A DNA stretch of 64,000 nucleotides from Bacteroidales bacterium (GCA_012729225.1 JAAYDO010000052.1:21619-85618); one strand, 5' to 3'. Shown: positions 1-8,278, counted from the stretch's first letter. A program made the numbers and translations. The notes: generated by a model from the letters alone, not told the origin.

Positions 1-391
1 ATACAACAAAATTGCCTATAGTATGATAAAGAGATCGAAACCTTGTTACCCTCTGAAGCATTTTTTCATCCGGCTCAAAGTGATTGAGTCCCAAGAATCC
101 CCCTTCTTCCACTGGCTTTCCAAAAGTGGTGTTGAAGGTATTAATGGTATCACCTCGATACTTCCAATCTCCAAGTGTATCATAATTCATGTTTTTCCAT
201 ACACCTTCAAATACCAAAGCATAGATTGCTCTGGATATATTCGTGTTATCGCAGTCAAAAGAACTACCATTACAGGACCCATATTTTCTGTCACCTTGCA
301 ACTGGGCAATATCGAAACTAACAAGTTTGTTTATATTGCCTTGTAGCTTTTCATCCACAAAATCATTAATGAGACTAACAGGATTAATCAT
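1..391 (-). CDS. Partial hypothetical protein, DUF6994-like, cut by window edge
   Basis: The reverse strand is open from an ATG at 391 to the left edge, giving the first 130 residues (MINPVSLINDFVDEK...). It has no stop inside the window, so it is the N-terminal part of a longer gene. Near the end of the visible part it carries RGDTINTFNTTFG and then LYHTIGNFVV. From memory this YHTIGNF pattern is typical of the uncharacterised DUF6994 family, so that assignment is tentative. The start lies 4 bp after the stop of the small frame at 396-608 and follows the NTPase gene in the same direction, which suggests one transcript. No function is proposed. Confidence 0.6.
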   Translation of the reverse strand, partial: MINPVSLINDFVDEKLQGNINKLVSFDIAQLQGDRKYGSCNGSSFDCDNTNISRAIYALVFEGVWKNMNYDTLGDWKYRGDTINTFNTTFGKPVEEGGFLGLNHFEPDEKMLQRVTRFRSLYHTIGNFVV

Positions 392-395
392 ATCG

Positions 396-608
396 TTATT
401 CTTTTATTGTCCATGTCAAGCAATTTAATAAACCTAATGAATGAACCATTCCATTTCCTACAATAATTGGTGTCATATCCGCACCAACCATACATCTATT
501 ATATTCTGTGCCGTATTGAACACTTTTGAGTGCAACCTGATGCTTGTCATCTTTCACCCTTAGGCGAAGATGGCAAGATAAGGCTGAAATGAAAAAGAAA
601 ATCCGCAA
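396..608 (-). CDS. Possible small hypothetical protein (70 aa)
   Basis: A 70-codon frame sits exactly in the gap between the NTPase gene (stop at 612) and the partial gene (start at 391), with 3-4 bp on either side. It begins with TTG, or with an internal GTG that would leave about 53 residues. I do not recognise the protein. The tight spacing favours a real coupled gene. The weak start codon and lack of a known family argue against. It could also be the tail of a decayed gene. Confidence 0.3.
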   Translation of the reverse strand: MRIFFFISALSCHLRLRVKDDKHQVALKSVQYGTEYNRCMVGADMTPIIVGNGMVHSLGLLNCLTWTIKE

Positions 609-611
609 GGG

Positions 612-1577
612 TCAATTAAGCCATGGAATCACAGATCTTATCATCTTCTTTCCGAAAAGACCTTTGGAATCATCATCAGTGAGTTCGCTCTCAATGGTGA
701 CTGACGATTGCATCAGATGGTCAAGAAGTCCCTTTTCCACGTATCTCTCCCGAACGAAGTTCATTCTTTGAGCATTGCCATGAGTGATGGCATATAATTT
801 AGACAATGTGGCATCATTCAAGGTTTGATCTGATTGGAGAAAATAGTTGCTTACTTCTGTCTCACCAAATCGCATGACTGCATGGGAGGCACATCTGATA
901 TTAGAATCTCTGAACAGACCTTTTATCTTATCCCAATTGCCAGAGAACACATATCTGGCATGGTCAAAATAGATGGAGTCAAAAATCTTCTGCACACCTC
1001 CGAAAAGTTCTGATGGAATATGGTCAAAACCGTCGAAGACGAAATATAAGGGCTGATCCATCAGACGAAAACGACGAAGAATGTCACAATAGATACTGGT
1101 CAGCCTTTCAACTCGTAGTGGTGATGGAGCGTAACCAGTCCTTTTCCCATACAAGAACCAGCATAGTTGATTCAGCAGGTCATGTTCCATCACCTCCGGA
1201 TTCAAGCGTCCTCTCTCCATTCCATTATAAAAATAGCTCACGCAGTTCTCAGAGTGACAATCCACAAACTGAGCCAGCAAGGTAGTGAGTCCCACACCTT
1301 TTTCGCCTGTGAAACATATCACATGATTTCGTTCCAGTTGCTCTTCGGCATCGGCTATATCTCCCCTTCGGCTCATCTCGTTCTCCGCAGGAAAAGGAAA
1401 GGTGGAACTGTAATATTTCATGTTCACCACACATGGCGCATCCGTTTCTATGCGCTGGGGATACACATACTGGAGCATGGATGGCTGATTGAGAAAGATG
1501 TTTTGTATGGAATAGGTGGCATTAGGCAGTATCTGATTCTTACCGCCCTTGATGTCTATATTCATATCGTTTGGCAT
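612..1577 (-). CDS. P-loop NTPase (AAA/STAND-like) with N-terminal NQILPNAT motif
   Basis: The product is about 321 residues from the ATG at 1577. The frame is open to 1691, but that upstream part is made of the 22-bp repeat array and is probably not coding. Residues 6-21 (NIDIKGGKNQILPNAT) match the N-terminus of the neighbouring 140-residue protein almost exactly. An ATPase core follows: a P-loop-like GEKGVGLTT at about 91-99, a Walker B-like LYFVFDGFDHI at about 177-187, and a sensor-like FSGNWD at about 211. The invariant P-loop lysine is replaced by leucine (CTC codon), so ATP hydrolysis may be weak or absent. An ATP-sensing switch partnered with the upstream small protein is inference from the shared motif and gene order. 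Confidence 0.75.
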   Translation of the reverse strand: MPNDMNIDIKGGKNQILPNATYSIQNIFLNQPSMLQYVYPQRIETDAPCVVNMKYYSSTFPFPAENEMSRRGDIADAEEQLERNHVICFTGEKGVGLTTLLAQFVDCHSENCVSYFYNGMERGRLNPEVMEHDLLNQLCWFLYGKRTGYAPSPLRVERLTSIYCDILRRFRLMDQPLYFVFDGFDHIPSELFGGVQKIFDSIYFDHARYVFSGNWDKIKGLFRDSNIRCASHAVMRFGETEVSNYFLQSDQTLNDATLSKLYAITHGNAQRMNFVRERYVEKGLLDHLMQSSVTIESELTDDDSKGLFGKKMIRSVIPWLN

Positions 1578-1598
1578 AGGTAATATTAGATTGAAAAA

Positions 1599-1678
1599 CG
1601 AACAATGCTTCATTGACCAACGAACAATGCTTCGATGGTTGATGAACAATGCTTCGATAGCCAACGAAGCATTGTTCG
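1599..1678 (+). repeat. 22-bp tandem repeat array, locus A, ending in a perfect hairpin
   Basis: Three direct 22-bp units start at 1599, 1621 and 1643, each with the core GAACAATGCTTC. They are followed by an inverted core at 1665-1677. The last direct core (1644-1656) and the inverted core form a perfect 13-bp stem with an 8-nt loop. The array lies between the two NQILPNAT genes, just upstream of the likely NTPase start. The same family recurs at 34.9, 52.8 and 64.0 kb. Confidence 0.85.
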
Positions 1679-1699
1679 TTTTGGGTTGCAACAGAGTGG

Positions 1700-2122
1700 T
1701 TATTTCTTAAGAGGTTTGTACTTGGCTAAAGCATCATTGATGCGGGCACGGACATTGGAGACAGAAGTGCCTTTTTCCAGTTTGGGAGCATGCGTCAGCA
1801 GGAGGCTGATGAAGCGTTCCTTCACTGCATCTTCTTTTGTCACTTTAGGCTCTTGCTCCACCATCTTAATGACAATCATGGCAAGTTCGGTGGCTGAGGT
1901 GCAGGTTGCCAACTGGGCAAGATAGCCCTTGAGGTTTTCCACATTATTTATATATAAGGCGAGCGGATGCTCTTCTGTGGAGGATGAACAGGAGGGATAG
2001 CCCTTGAGCATCTTCCGAGCAAGTTCGTCTCCATAGAAATGTTGTTCTGCCTTGGTGGCATTGGGAAGAATCTGGTTGTTTCCACCAGAAATGTTGAAAA
2101 TGATTTGAGTCTTTTCTTCCAT
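1700..2122 (-). CDS. Small protein with N-terminal GGNNQILPNAT motif
   Basis: The product is 140 residues from the ATG at 2122; an alternative ATG at 2161 adds 13 residues. It starts with IIFNISGGNNQILPNAT, the same short motif found at the start of the adjacent NTPase. The remainder is a mostly helical domain of about 80 residues with KEDAVKERFISLLL and SNVRARINDAL segments. I recall similar Prevotella hypothetical proteins but no function. It is the first gene of the minus-strand set that includes the NTPase. A short glycine/asparagine/glutamine motif shared by two adjacent proteins resembles homotypic (amyloid-type) signalling tags; that reading is inference. Confidence 0.7.
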   Translation of the reverse strand: MEEKTQIIFNISGGNNQILPNATKAEQHFYGDELARKMLKGYPSCSSSTEEHPLALYINNVENLKGYLAQLATCTSATELAMIVIKMVEQEPKVTKEDAVKERFISLLLTHAPKLEKGTSVSNVRARINDALAKYKPLKK

Positions 2123-2201
2123 TGTGAATGAATATGTTTTAGGTTGATAATGAATGAGCAATCAATAGATCACGAACGGATTATAAACGCTTATGAACGC
2201 A

Positions 2202-2234
2202 TTTGCAAAGAGAAGCCGCCATGTTGTACCTTCG
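2202..2234 (+). promoter_or_regulatory. Bacteroidetes-type promoter for the HU-like gene
   Basis: A TTTG box (2202-2205) and TACCTTCG (2227-2234, one mismatch to TAnnTTTG) are separated by 21 bp. They lie about 140 bp upstream of the HU-like start. Confidence 0.5.
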
Positions 2235-2374
2235 CATCGTCAAAAGTCAATGACGAGTCGGGATGTGTTGATTGGCAGTTTCGAAACCAGGCCTGATGCC
2301 AAGCGACAACAAGGACTTCCGAAGTGATGATGACAATTCAACGATTTATTCATTAATAAAAAAAAGTTTTAATT

Positions 2375-2956
2375 ATGATTAATTACAGCGTTTTTTTGAT
2401 GAAGAACATTCAGAAACCTGATGAACCTAAAAGGGCATTTGCCAAGAATCAGGTGAATGAGGTATGGTCTTTCGACAAGTTTGTGAAACACATTTCAGAC
2501 CACAATGGCGTATATACATGTGGCACGGTCAAGGGTGTGATTGCCGACATGTGTGACTGCCTGGTGGAGCAATTGCTCAACGGCAACAAGATTCAGATGG
2601 GTGAACTGGGCGACTTTAGTTTGTCCCTCAAGAGTGAGGGTGCTGACTCTATGACGAACTTTACGGTTAGGAACATCAAGGAGGTGAAGATTATTTTCTC
2701 TCCAGGCAAGGACTTCGAGAATCTGGTGAACCGTACTGAATTCAACATGGTGGCAAGCCGTGTGGCTCAATCTGCCACTCTCAAGGCCGAGAAGACAGGG
2801 TTGAAGACCGTGGATCTTGAATCCGTCAAGAAATCTCCCACTCCAAAACCATCTACAGAAGGTTCTGACTCTGGCGAATCTACTGGTGGCGGAACAGCAA
2901 CAGGTAGCAACACGGGTGGCGGATCTGATGATGGCGAAGAGATGGAACACAACTAA
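2375..2956 (+). CDS. HU-related DNA-binding protein with disordered C-terminal tail
   Basis: The product is 193 residues. The first 120 or so match the Bacteroidetes HU-related family: YSVFLMKN start, helical region, then LLNGNKIQMGELGDFSLSLKSEG, the HU-type beta entry. The last 45 residues are low-complexity Ser/Gly/Thr/Asp (GSDSGESTGGGTATGSNTGG), so the tail should be disordered and acidic. HU-like proteins bind DNA as dimers. The following smalltalk and amidase genes are the family's usual neighbours in Bacteroidales. The job of this cassette is not known to me. The start is chosen because YSVFLMKN aligns with the family's N-terminus. Confidence 0.85.
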   Translation: MINYSVFLMKNIQKPDEPKRAFAKNQVNEVWSFDKFVKHISDHNGVYTCGTVKGVIADMCDCLVEQLLNGNKIQMGELGDFSLSLKSEGADSMTNFTVRNIKEVKIIFSPGKDFENLVNRTEFNMVASRVAQSATLKAEKTGLKTVDLESVKKSPTPKPSTEGSDSGESTGGGTATGSNTGGGSDDGEEMEHN

Positions 2957-3126
2957 GCGATTGGAGGTCTGGTGAAGAGTGAATCATGAAAGTAGAGATG
3001 CCAGGAATGCCAAAGGCTTACTGAATGAATTTGCTTATAGCCCTGAGTGCATTCTCTTTCATGATTCGCGATTCCAGCCTTTCTGTTGATTTTCAATTAT
3101 TATTTCATATTTAATCTCTATAACTT

Positions 3127-3249
3127 ATGGTACTTGGTCAAACAAACAACAAGATTTCGTGGACGAAAGTCCTTCATGTAGTGGTTCAGGCGGTCATCGC
3201 CGCCCTTACTGCTCTGGGTGTCAGCAGTTGCTACTCCCCTATTCTCTAA
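3127..3249 (+). CDS. Smalltalk family protein (40 aa)
   Basis: An ATG at 3127 opens a 40-codon frame ending at TAA 3247-3249. The product has a basic/polar start (MVLGQTNNKISWTKVL) and one hydrophobic segment (VVVQAVIAALTALGV), then SSCYSPIL. This matches the pattern of the smalltalk family: tiny membrane proteins encoded next to HU-like and amidase genes in Bacteroides and Prevotella, and it sits exactly between those two genes here. Its function is unknown. It is too short for many gene callers. Confidence 0.8.
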   Translation: MVLGQTNNKISWTKVLHVVVQAVIAALTALGVSSCYSPIL

Positions 3250-3356
3250 CATGCAGATTTGTGAAGCAGTCCAGTGCAGCAGGTGGATGTTGTGCTGGTC
3301 TGCTGAACAAAAAGATGTTCTCTGATATACTATAGTATTGTCTAAAAGTGTGTGAT

Positions 3357-3827
3357 ATGTATATGCTGGAAAAAGATGTGAAATACATTGTATTGCACTG
3401 CTCTGCAACCAGAAGCAATCAAGCCTACACGGTGGAGCAACTGACCCGTGACCATCAGGCTCGTGGCTTCCGCACGGTCGGCTATCACTTCTATATTCGT
3501 CAGGATGGAAGCGTGACCCAACATCGTAAACTTCTGGAGGCAGGTGCTCATGCAATGGGCTATAATCATTGCTCTATCGGTATCTGCTATGAAGGTGGAC
3601 TGGATGTGAACGGCAATCCTTGTGACACTCGCACGGAGGCTCAAAAGAGAGGTTTGCTCGATCTCTTCATCATCCTGTCAAAGATGTTTCCCGAAGCAAA
3701 GGTGGTAGGCCACTGTGAGTTGCCTCATGTTCACAAGGCATGTCCCTGCATCGACATGGAAACATGGCGCAAGGAACTGGCAGCACATGTGAAGCATTTC
3801 AAGTTTGCAAAAGACTGTTGCCGCTAA
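3357..3827 (+). CDS. N-acetylmuramoyl-L-alanine amidase (Amidase_2/T7-lysozyme type)
   Basis: The product is 156 residues from the ATG at 3357; a GTG at 3348 is in frame. It is a zinc amidase that cleaves the bond between MurNAc and the stem peptide of peptidoglycan. Visible family features are IVLHCSAT with the first zinc histidine (His14), TVGYHFYIRQDG, IGICYEGG, and VGHCELPHVHKACPC near the C-terminus, where the second His and the Cys ligand lie. There is no signal peptide, so it would act in the cytoplasm or leave through a partner. It closes the HU-smalltalk-amidase cassette. Confidence 0.9.
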   Translation: MYMLEKDVKYIVLHCSATRSNQAYTVEQLTRDHQARGFRTVGYHFYIRQDGSVTQHRKLLEAGAHAMGYNHCSIGICYEGGLDVNGNPCDTRTEAQKRGLLDLFIILSKMFPEAKVVGHCELPHVHKACPCIDMETWRKELAAHVKHFKFAKDCCR

Positions 3828-3994
3828 GTAATCCTGCAGACTCTGCAATGGTTGTTGCAGAGAAGGAACAGGATAAGCCGATGTGTTCAGACCTGAAGAA
3901 CAAGGCGAAGTATGTGTATTATAGATGTAAGGCATCAGGCTTCATAGATGAGAAACTGTGCACATCACAGATGCAAGAAGCAATGCTTCATGAA

Positions 3995-4023
3995 AAGAGG
4001 CGGGTCATGATGACCCGCCTCTT
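3995..4023. terminator. Bidirectional hairpin between convergent genes
   Basis: A perfect 13-bp GC-rich stem (AAGAGGCGGGTCA and its complement) with a 3-nt TGA loop. It lies between the amidase (plus) and the decarboxylase beta subunit (minus). There is no long T-run on either side. Confidence 0.6.
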
Positions 4024-4069
4024 ACTTCAGCAATATATGTAAGCGGTATGAATCGCTTGAGAGAACCAA

Positions 4070-5242
4070 TTATGAGAGGAATCCGAGAAGGACACCAGCG
4101 GCTACAGCAGAACCAATCACACCTGCTACGTTTGGACCCATAGCGTGCATGAGCAGGTAGTTGTGTGGATCGGCTTTGAGACCTTCATTCTGAGAGATGC
4201 GTGCCGCCATAGGAACGGCACTCACACCAGCATTACCAATGAGTGGGTTGATCTGCTGATTCTTTGGAAGGAACAGGTTCATGACATGAACAAAGATAAC
4301 ACCACTTGCGGTAGCAATGATGAATGCAAAAGCACCGAGTGCGAAGATCTTGACTGTGGCAAGCGTGAGGAACTCGGATGCCTGAGTGGAGCAACCCACG
4401 GTGAGTCCGAGAAGCATCACAACAATGTCGTTGAGAGCATTGCCTGCTGTCTTTGCAAGACGTGTGGTCTTGGTAGATTCCTTCAGGAGATTACCAAAGA
4501 AGAGCATGCCGAGCAATGGCAGACCTGATGGCACGATGAAGGTGGTGATGAGGAGTCCGACAATGGGGAAGAGCATCTTCTCTGTCTGGCTCACGGCACG
4601 TGCTGGCTCCATCTTGATTTCACGTTGCTTCTTGGTTGTGAGAAGTTTCATGATACTTGGCTGGATGACAGGCACGAGAGCCATGTAGGAATATGCGCAC
4701 ACGGCAATAGCACCCATGAGGTTTGGACTCAATTTGCTAGAGAGGAAGATGGCTGTAGGACCGTCAGCACCGCCAATGATAGCGATACCAGCTGCCTGAT
4801 TAGGCTCAAATCCCATAGCAAGTGCAATCATATATGCACCGAAGATACCAAACTGTGCTGCTGCACCAATGAGCATGAGTTTAGGATTGGCAATGAGAGC
4901 ACCGAAGTCAGTCATAGCACCAATGCCGAGGAACACAAGGGGAGGATACCATCCGAGGCGTACACCTTGATAGAAGATATTGAGCACGGAGTTGTCCTCG
5001 TAGAGGCCAATCTCAAGACCTGCTGTCTTGAACGGAATATTTCCCAAAATGATGCCGAGACCTATTGGGATGAGGAGCAAAGGCTCGAAGTTCTTCTTGA
5101 TGGCAAGCCAGATGAAGAATGCACCAACAGCAATCATGATAATGTTGGCCCACTCCACATTGGCAAAACCAGTGTAGGTGAGGAAGTCTGCAAGCTTTGT
5201 TCCGATGAATTCCATAGTGGAAATACTTTCGAGTAACATCAT
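4070..5242 (-). CDS. oadB: Na+-translocating decarboxylase beta subunit (methylmalonyl-CoA decarboxylase)
   Basis: The product is 390 residues, an integral membrane protein with about ten hydrophobic segments. In this family the beta subunit decarboxylates carboxybiotin and exports Na+. Signature stretches are IIGGADGPTAIF (the key Asp is residue 160), NPLIGNAGVSAVPMAAR (Asn337) and HAMGPNVAGVIGSAVAAG at the C-terminus. It is the last gene of a five-gene minus-strand cluster with the carboxyltransferase, biotin carrier, OadG-like subunit and epimerase. That context points to methylmalonyl-CoA rather than oxaloacetate as the substrate. Confidence 0.93.
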   Translation of the reverse strand: MMLLESISTMEFIGTKLADFLTYTGFANVEWANIIMIAVGAFFIWLAIKKNFEPLLLIPIGLGIILGNIPFKTAGLEIGLYEDNSVLNIFYQGVRLGWYPPLVFLGIGAMTDFGALIANPKLMLIGAAAQFGIFGAYMIALAMGFEPNQAAGIAIIGGADGPTAIFLSSKLSPNLMGAIAVCAYSYMALVPVIQPSIMKLLTTKKQREIKMEPARAVSQTEKMLFPIVGLLITTFIVPSGLPLLGMLFFGNLLKESTKTTRLAKTAGNALNDIVVMLLGLTVGCSTQASEFLTLATVKIFALGAFAFIIATASGVIFVHVMNLFLPKNQQINPLIGNAGVSAVPMAARISQNEGLKADPHNYLLMHAMGPNVAGVIGSAVAAGVLLGFLS

Positions 5243-5279
5243 GTTATTGTTTTTTTAGTGATTGACAATATTACATTTG

Positions 5280-5708
5280 TTACGCGATGACGACAAGGAT
5301 TGAACCTTCCATCACTGTATCACCCTTCTGCACCTTGATTTCCTGAATCTTACCATCATGCTCTGCATCGATATTGTTTTCCATCTTCATGGCCTCAAGC
5401 ACAACAACGGTCTGCCCCTTCTTGATTTCTTGACCAACTGTGACTTTGATATCGTTGATAGTGCCTGGCAGTGGAGCACGGAGTGCTGACACACCTGCAG
5501 CAACTGCTTCCTGAGCTGCTTTTGGAGCTTCGACAGTCTTGACAGGTGCTGCTACAGCACGCACAACTGGCTTTGGCTGAGCAACTGGCTTCTCAAGTTC
5601 TACATCAAACTCGATGCCGTTTACTTCGACTTTAGCGATGTTCTCTTCAATACCGTTGATTTTCACATTGTATGGAACACCTTGAATCTTATAATTATAT
5701 TCTTTCAT
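5280..5708 (-). CDS. mmdC: Biotin carrier (gamma) subunit of methylmalonyl-CoA decarboxylase
   Basis: The product is 142 residues. An N-terminal beta domain (1-40) is joined by an Ala/Pro/Val-rich hinge (about 41-75) to a biotinyl domain. The biotinylation site is EAMKMEN with Lys108, 34 residues from the C-terminus as usual. The biotin arm carries CO2 from the carboxyltransferase (alpha) to the membrane beta subunit. It lies 37 bp upstream of the beta gene and 20 bp downstream of the OadG-like gene, so co-transcription is likely. Confidence 0.93.
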   Translation of the reverse strand: MKEYNYKIQGVPYNVKINGIEENIAKVEVNGIEFDVELEKPVAQPKPVVRAVAAPVKTVEAPKAAQEAVAAGVSALRAPLPGTINDIKVTVGQEIKKGQTVVVLEAMKMENNIDAEHDGKIQEIKVQKGDTVMEGSILVVIA

Positions 5709-5728
5709 GTTGTTTGTCTATTATTTAT

Positions 5729-6706
5729 TCAATTCTGCGTGATGACTTGTGGAACTTCACGGAGTTCGTGGCTCTTGTCTGACCATGTGCTTGGAGTCTG
5801 AGTGATGGTGAGGATACCTGACTCAAGGTCATGTGTTCCACCGAAGTACTCGTGGAGAGCCAAACCGATAACGGCTGCATAGGTCTCAATCTCGACACCC
5901 TTGGTCTCTGTAGTACCCTGCTTGGCCATCTCTACCATCTTGGCTGCCTTCTCGTGGATGGCACGGATGGCACGCACACGAGCAAGTTTGGCTGCACGGT
6001 TCATGGCCCAACCGAAGATGTGGAAGAAGACGAACAGAAGAACCAGACATGAGAACACAACACCCATACACATGAGTGTCATAGCTATACCGTATGGGTC
6101 TTTCTCTTTGAACTCCTTGACTGCATTGCTCTTGAAGGAGACATTGGGAGCGTTTGGAGTGACCTGTTCTGCTGGTACGACATTCCACTCATCACCTATA
6201 CGGGCATAACTGCTACCTGCTACCATTGGCTCCACACGAACAGAGTCGATGAGATCCACAGCATTTCCGTCAAACAGATAGACTGTGAAGGGTTCATCCG
6301 TAGGAAGTGTGAAATTCAAATGGAGCGTACCACGGTTGGTATTTCCATCGGCAAAGAACGTGATACGTTGCTTGGCTGATAGAGAGGTGCGTGGGTCGCC
6401 CGCAGAAATAAGAGACATGTGCTTTTCGCGCTCTGGCGCTGACATATTCTTGTCGAGCACTGCTGGATCGATTGTGAGGAAGCACTTCCTTATGTCATGG
6501 GTAGAATAAGAAGAGTTCTCAATCTCAATCCACGAAGCAGGCTCACCATATTCATCCACATAACTTTCTGATGGACACTTTACTGTGTCGCATTGCTCAC
6601 AGGAATAATGCACAAAGACCTCATTAATCTTGAATTCATGAGCACCTTGAGCAAAAGCTGTAGAGGAAGCGATGAGGAATGAAACAATTGATAGTAACTT
6701 TCTCAT
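5729..6706 (-). CDS. OadG-like delta subunit with periplasmic lamin-tail-like domain
   Basis: The product is 325 residues, far longer than classical OadG/MmdD (about 80-115). It has a signal peptide (LLSIVSFLIASSTAFAQ). An extracytoplasmic domain opens with FKINEVFV and contains GEPASWIEIENSS, the pattern of a lamin-tail (LTD) domain. One transmembrane helix follows at about 214-234 (VVFSCLVLLFVFF), then a basic cytoplasmic helix and a C-terminal tail with EIETYAAVIGLALHEYFG. The last part resembles OadG, which assembles the decarboxylase complex. The gene sits between alpha and the biotin carrier, which fixes its role in the complex. The LTD call is from motif reading only. Confidence 0.8.
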   Translation of the reverse strand: MRKLLSIVSFLIASSTAFAQGAHEFKINEVFVHYSCEQCDTVKCPSESYVDEYGEPASWIEIENSSYSTHDIRKCFLTIDPAVLDKNMSAPEREKHMSLISAGDPRTSLSAKQRITFFADGNTNRGTLHLNFTLPTDEPFTVYLFDGNAVDLIDSVRVEPMVAGSSYARIGDEWNVVPAEQVTPNAPNVSFKSNAVKEFKEKDPYGIAMTLMCMGVVFSCLVLLFVFFHIFGWAMNRAAKLARVRAIRAIHEKAAKMVEMAKQGTTETKGVEIETYAAVIGLALHEYFGGTHDLESGILTITQTPSTWSDKSHELREVPQVITQN

Positions 6707-6712
6707 AATGCT

Positions 6713-8278
6713 TTACAATGGAATATTGCCGTGCTTCTTAGCAGGATTTGTGAGTGACTTATTGGCAAGCTGCTCAAGTGCGCGAATCACACGGAAGCGT
6801 GTGTTGCGTGGCTCAATCACATCGTCGATGTAGCCATACTTAGCAGCTTGATAAGGATTGGCGAAGAGCTTAGAGTATTCTTCTTCCTTTTCTGCAATAA
6901 ATGCCTTGGCATCGCCACCCTCATCCTTTATCTTCTTTGCCTCGCGAGCGTAAAGCACTGCTGCTGCACCACTTGCACCCATCACGGCAATTTCTGCTGA
7001 TGGCCATGCATAGTTGATGTCGCCACGAAGTTGCTTACAAGACATCACGATGTGTGAACCACCATAAGACTTACGGAGAGTGATGGTCACCTTTGGCACT
7101 GTAGCCTCTCCATAAGCGTAGAGAAGTTTAGCACCATGAAGGATGACTGCATTGTATTCCTGACCTGTGCCTGGAAGGAAGCCTGGCACATCTACGAAAC
7201 TGACAATTGGAATATTGAAGGCATCGCAGAAACGAACGAAGCGTGCACCCTTACGAGAAGCATTGCAGTCAAGCACACCAGCAAACTTAGATGGCTGGTT
7301 GGCTACGATACCTACTGAACGTCCATTGAAGCGTGCGAAACCTACAATGATGTTCTGAGCAAAGTTAGGTTGCACCTCCAAAAACTCGCTATTATCAACT
7401 GTAGCTGCAATGACCTTATACATGTCGTATGCCTGATTTGGATTGTCTGGAATAATCTCATTGAGAGAATCCTCAAGACGGTCGATTGGGTCAGTGCATT
7501 CCACACGTGGAGTCTCCTCATGGTTGTTCTGTGGAATATAGGAGATGAGTTGCTGGATCATAGCCATTGCCTCTTCTTCTGTAGATGCGGTGAAATGAGT
7601 AACACCAGACTTGGTTGAGTGAACTGACGCACCACCGAGGCTTTCCTGATCAACATCCTCACCTGTGACAGTCTTGACCACTGCAGGACCTGTGAGGAAC
7701 ATGAAAGATGTGTTTTCCATCATGAGCGTGAAGTCGGTGAGGGCTGGTGAATACACTGCACCACCTGCACATGGACCGAAGATACCTGAAATCTGTGGAA
7801 CAACACCTGATGCCATGATGTTGCGCTGGAAGATTTCAGCATAACCAGCCAGGGCATTGATACCTTCCTGGATACGTGCACCACCTGAGTCATTGATGCC
7901 GATGACTGGAGCACCTACCTTCATTGCCATATCCATAATCTTGCAGATTTTCTGTGACATGGTCTCAGAGAGTGAACCTGCATTGACTGTGAAATCTTGA
8001 GCGAAGATGAAGACGAGACGTCCACCAATTGTACCAGAACCTGTTACCACACCATCACCAAGATACTGTTTCTTCTCCATGCCGAAGTTGGTGCAACGGT
8101 GGAGTTTGAACATGTCATACTCTTCAAAACTGCCCTCGTCAAGGAGCATGGCAATACGTTCACGGGCTGTAAACTTGCCTTTAGCGTGTTGCTTGTCGAT
8201 AGCCTTCTCGCCACCGCCAAGACGCGCTTTCTGTCGGAGTTCTATCAACTCCTGTATTCTTTCTGTTTGCTTTGACAT
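6713..8278 (-). CDS. mmdA: Methylmalonyl-CoA decarboxylase alpha subunit (carboxyltransferase)
   Basis: The product is 521 residues, the normal length for the family. It is a two-domain crotonase-fold carboxyltransferase that moves the carboxyl group of (S)-methylmalonyl-CoA to biotin and releases propionyl-CoA. Visible signatures are [37 protein letters not shown] and [15 protein letters not shown]. The related propionyl-CoA carboxylase beta chain looks alike. The adjacent beta, biotin-carrier and OadG-like genes, and the absence of a biotin carboxylase gene, favour the decarboxylase. It is 6 bp from the OadG-like gene. Confidence 0.92.
   Translation of the reverse strand: MSKQTERIQELIELRQKARLGGGEKAIDKQHAKGKFTARERIAMLLDEGSFEEYDMFKLHRCTNFGMEKKQYLGDGVVTGSGTIGGRLVFIFAQDFTVNAGSLSETMSQKICKIMDMAMKVGAPVIGINDSGGARIQEGINALAGYAEIFQRNIMASGVVPQISGIFGPCAGGAVYSPALTDFTLMMENTSFMFLTGPAVVKTVTGEDVDQESLGGASVHSTKSGVTHFTASTEEEAMAMIQQLISYIPQNNHEETPRVECTDPIDRLEDSLNEIIPDNPNQAYDMYKVIAATVDNSEFLEVQPNFAQNIIVGFARFNGRSVGIVANQPSKFAGVLDCNASRKGARFVRFCDAFNIPIVSFVDVPGFLPGTGQEYNAVILHGAKLLYAYGEATVPKVTITLRKSYGGSHIVMSCKQLRGDINYAWPSAEIAVMGASGAAAVLYAREAKKIKDEGGDAKAFIAEKEEEYSKLFANPYQAAKYGYIDDVIEPRNTRFRVIRALEQLANKSLTNPAKKHGNIPL

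Noticed and set aside
3740-4042. 100-codon plus-strand frame over the amidase end
   Set aside because: It overlaps the amidase in another frame and runs through the terminator hairpin; no family resemblance.
6713-8278. Propionyl-CoA carboxylase beta subunit instead of decarboxylase alpha
   Set aside because: The neighbouring Na+-pump beta subunit, biotin carrier and OadG-like genes, with no biotin carboxylase, favour methylmalonyl-CoA decarboxylase.
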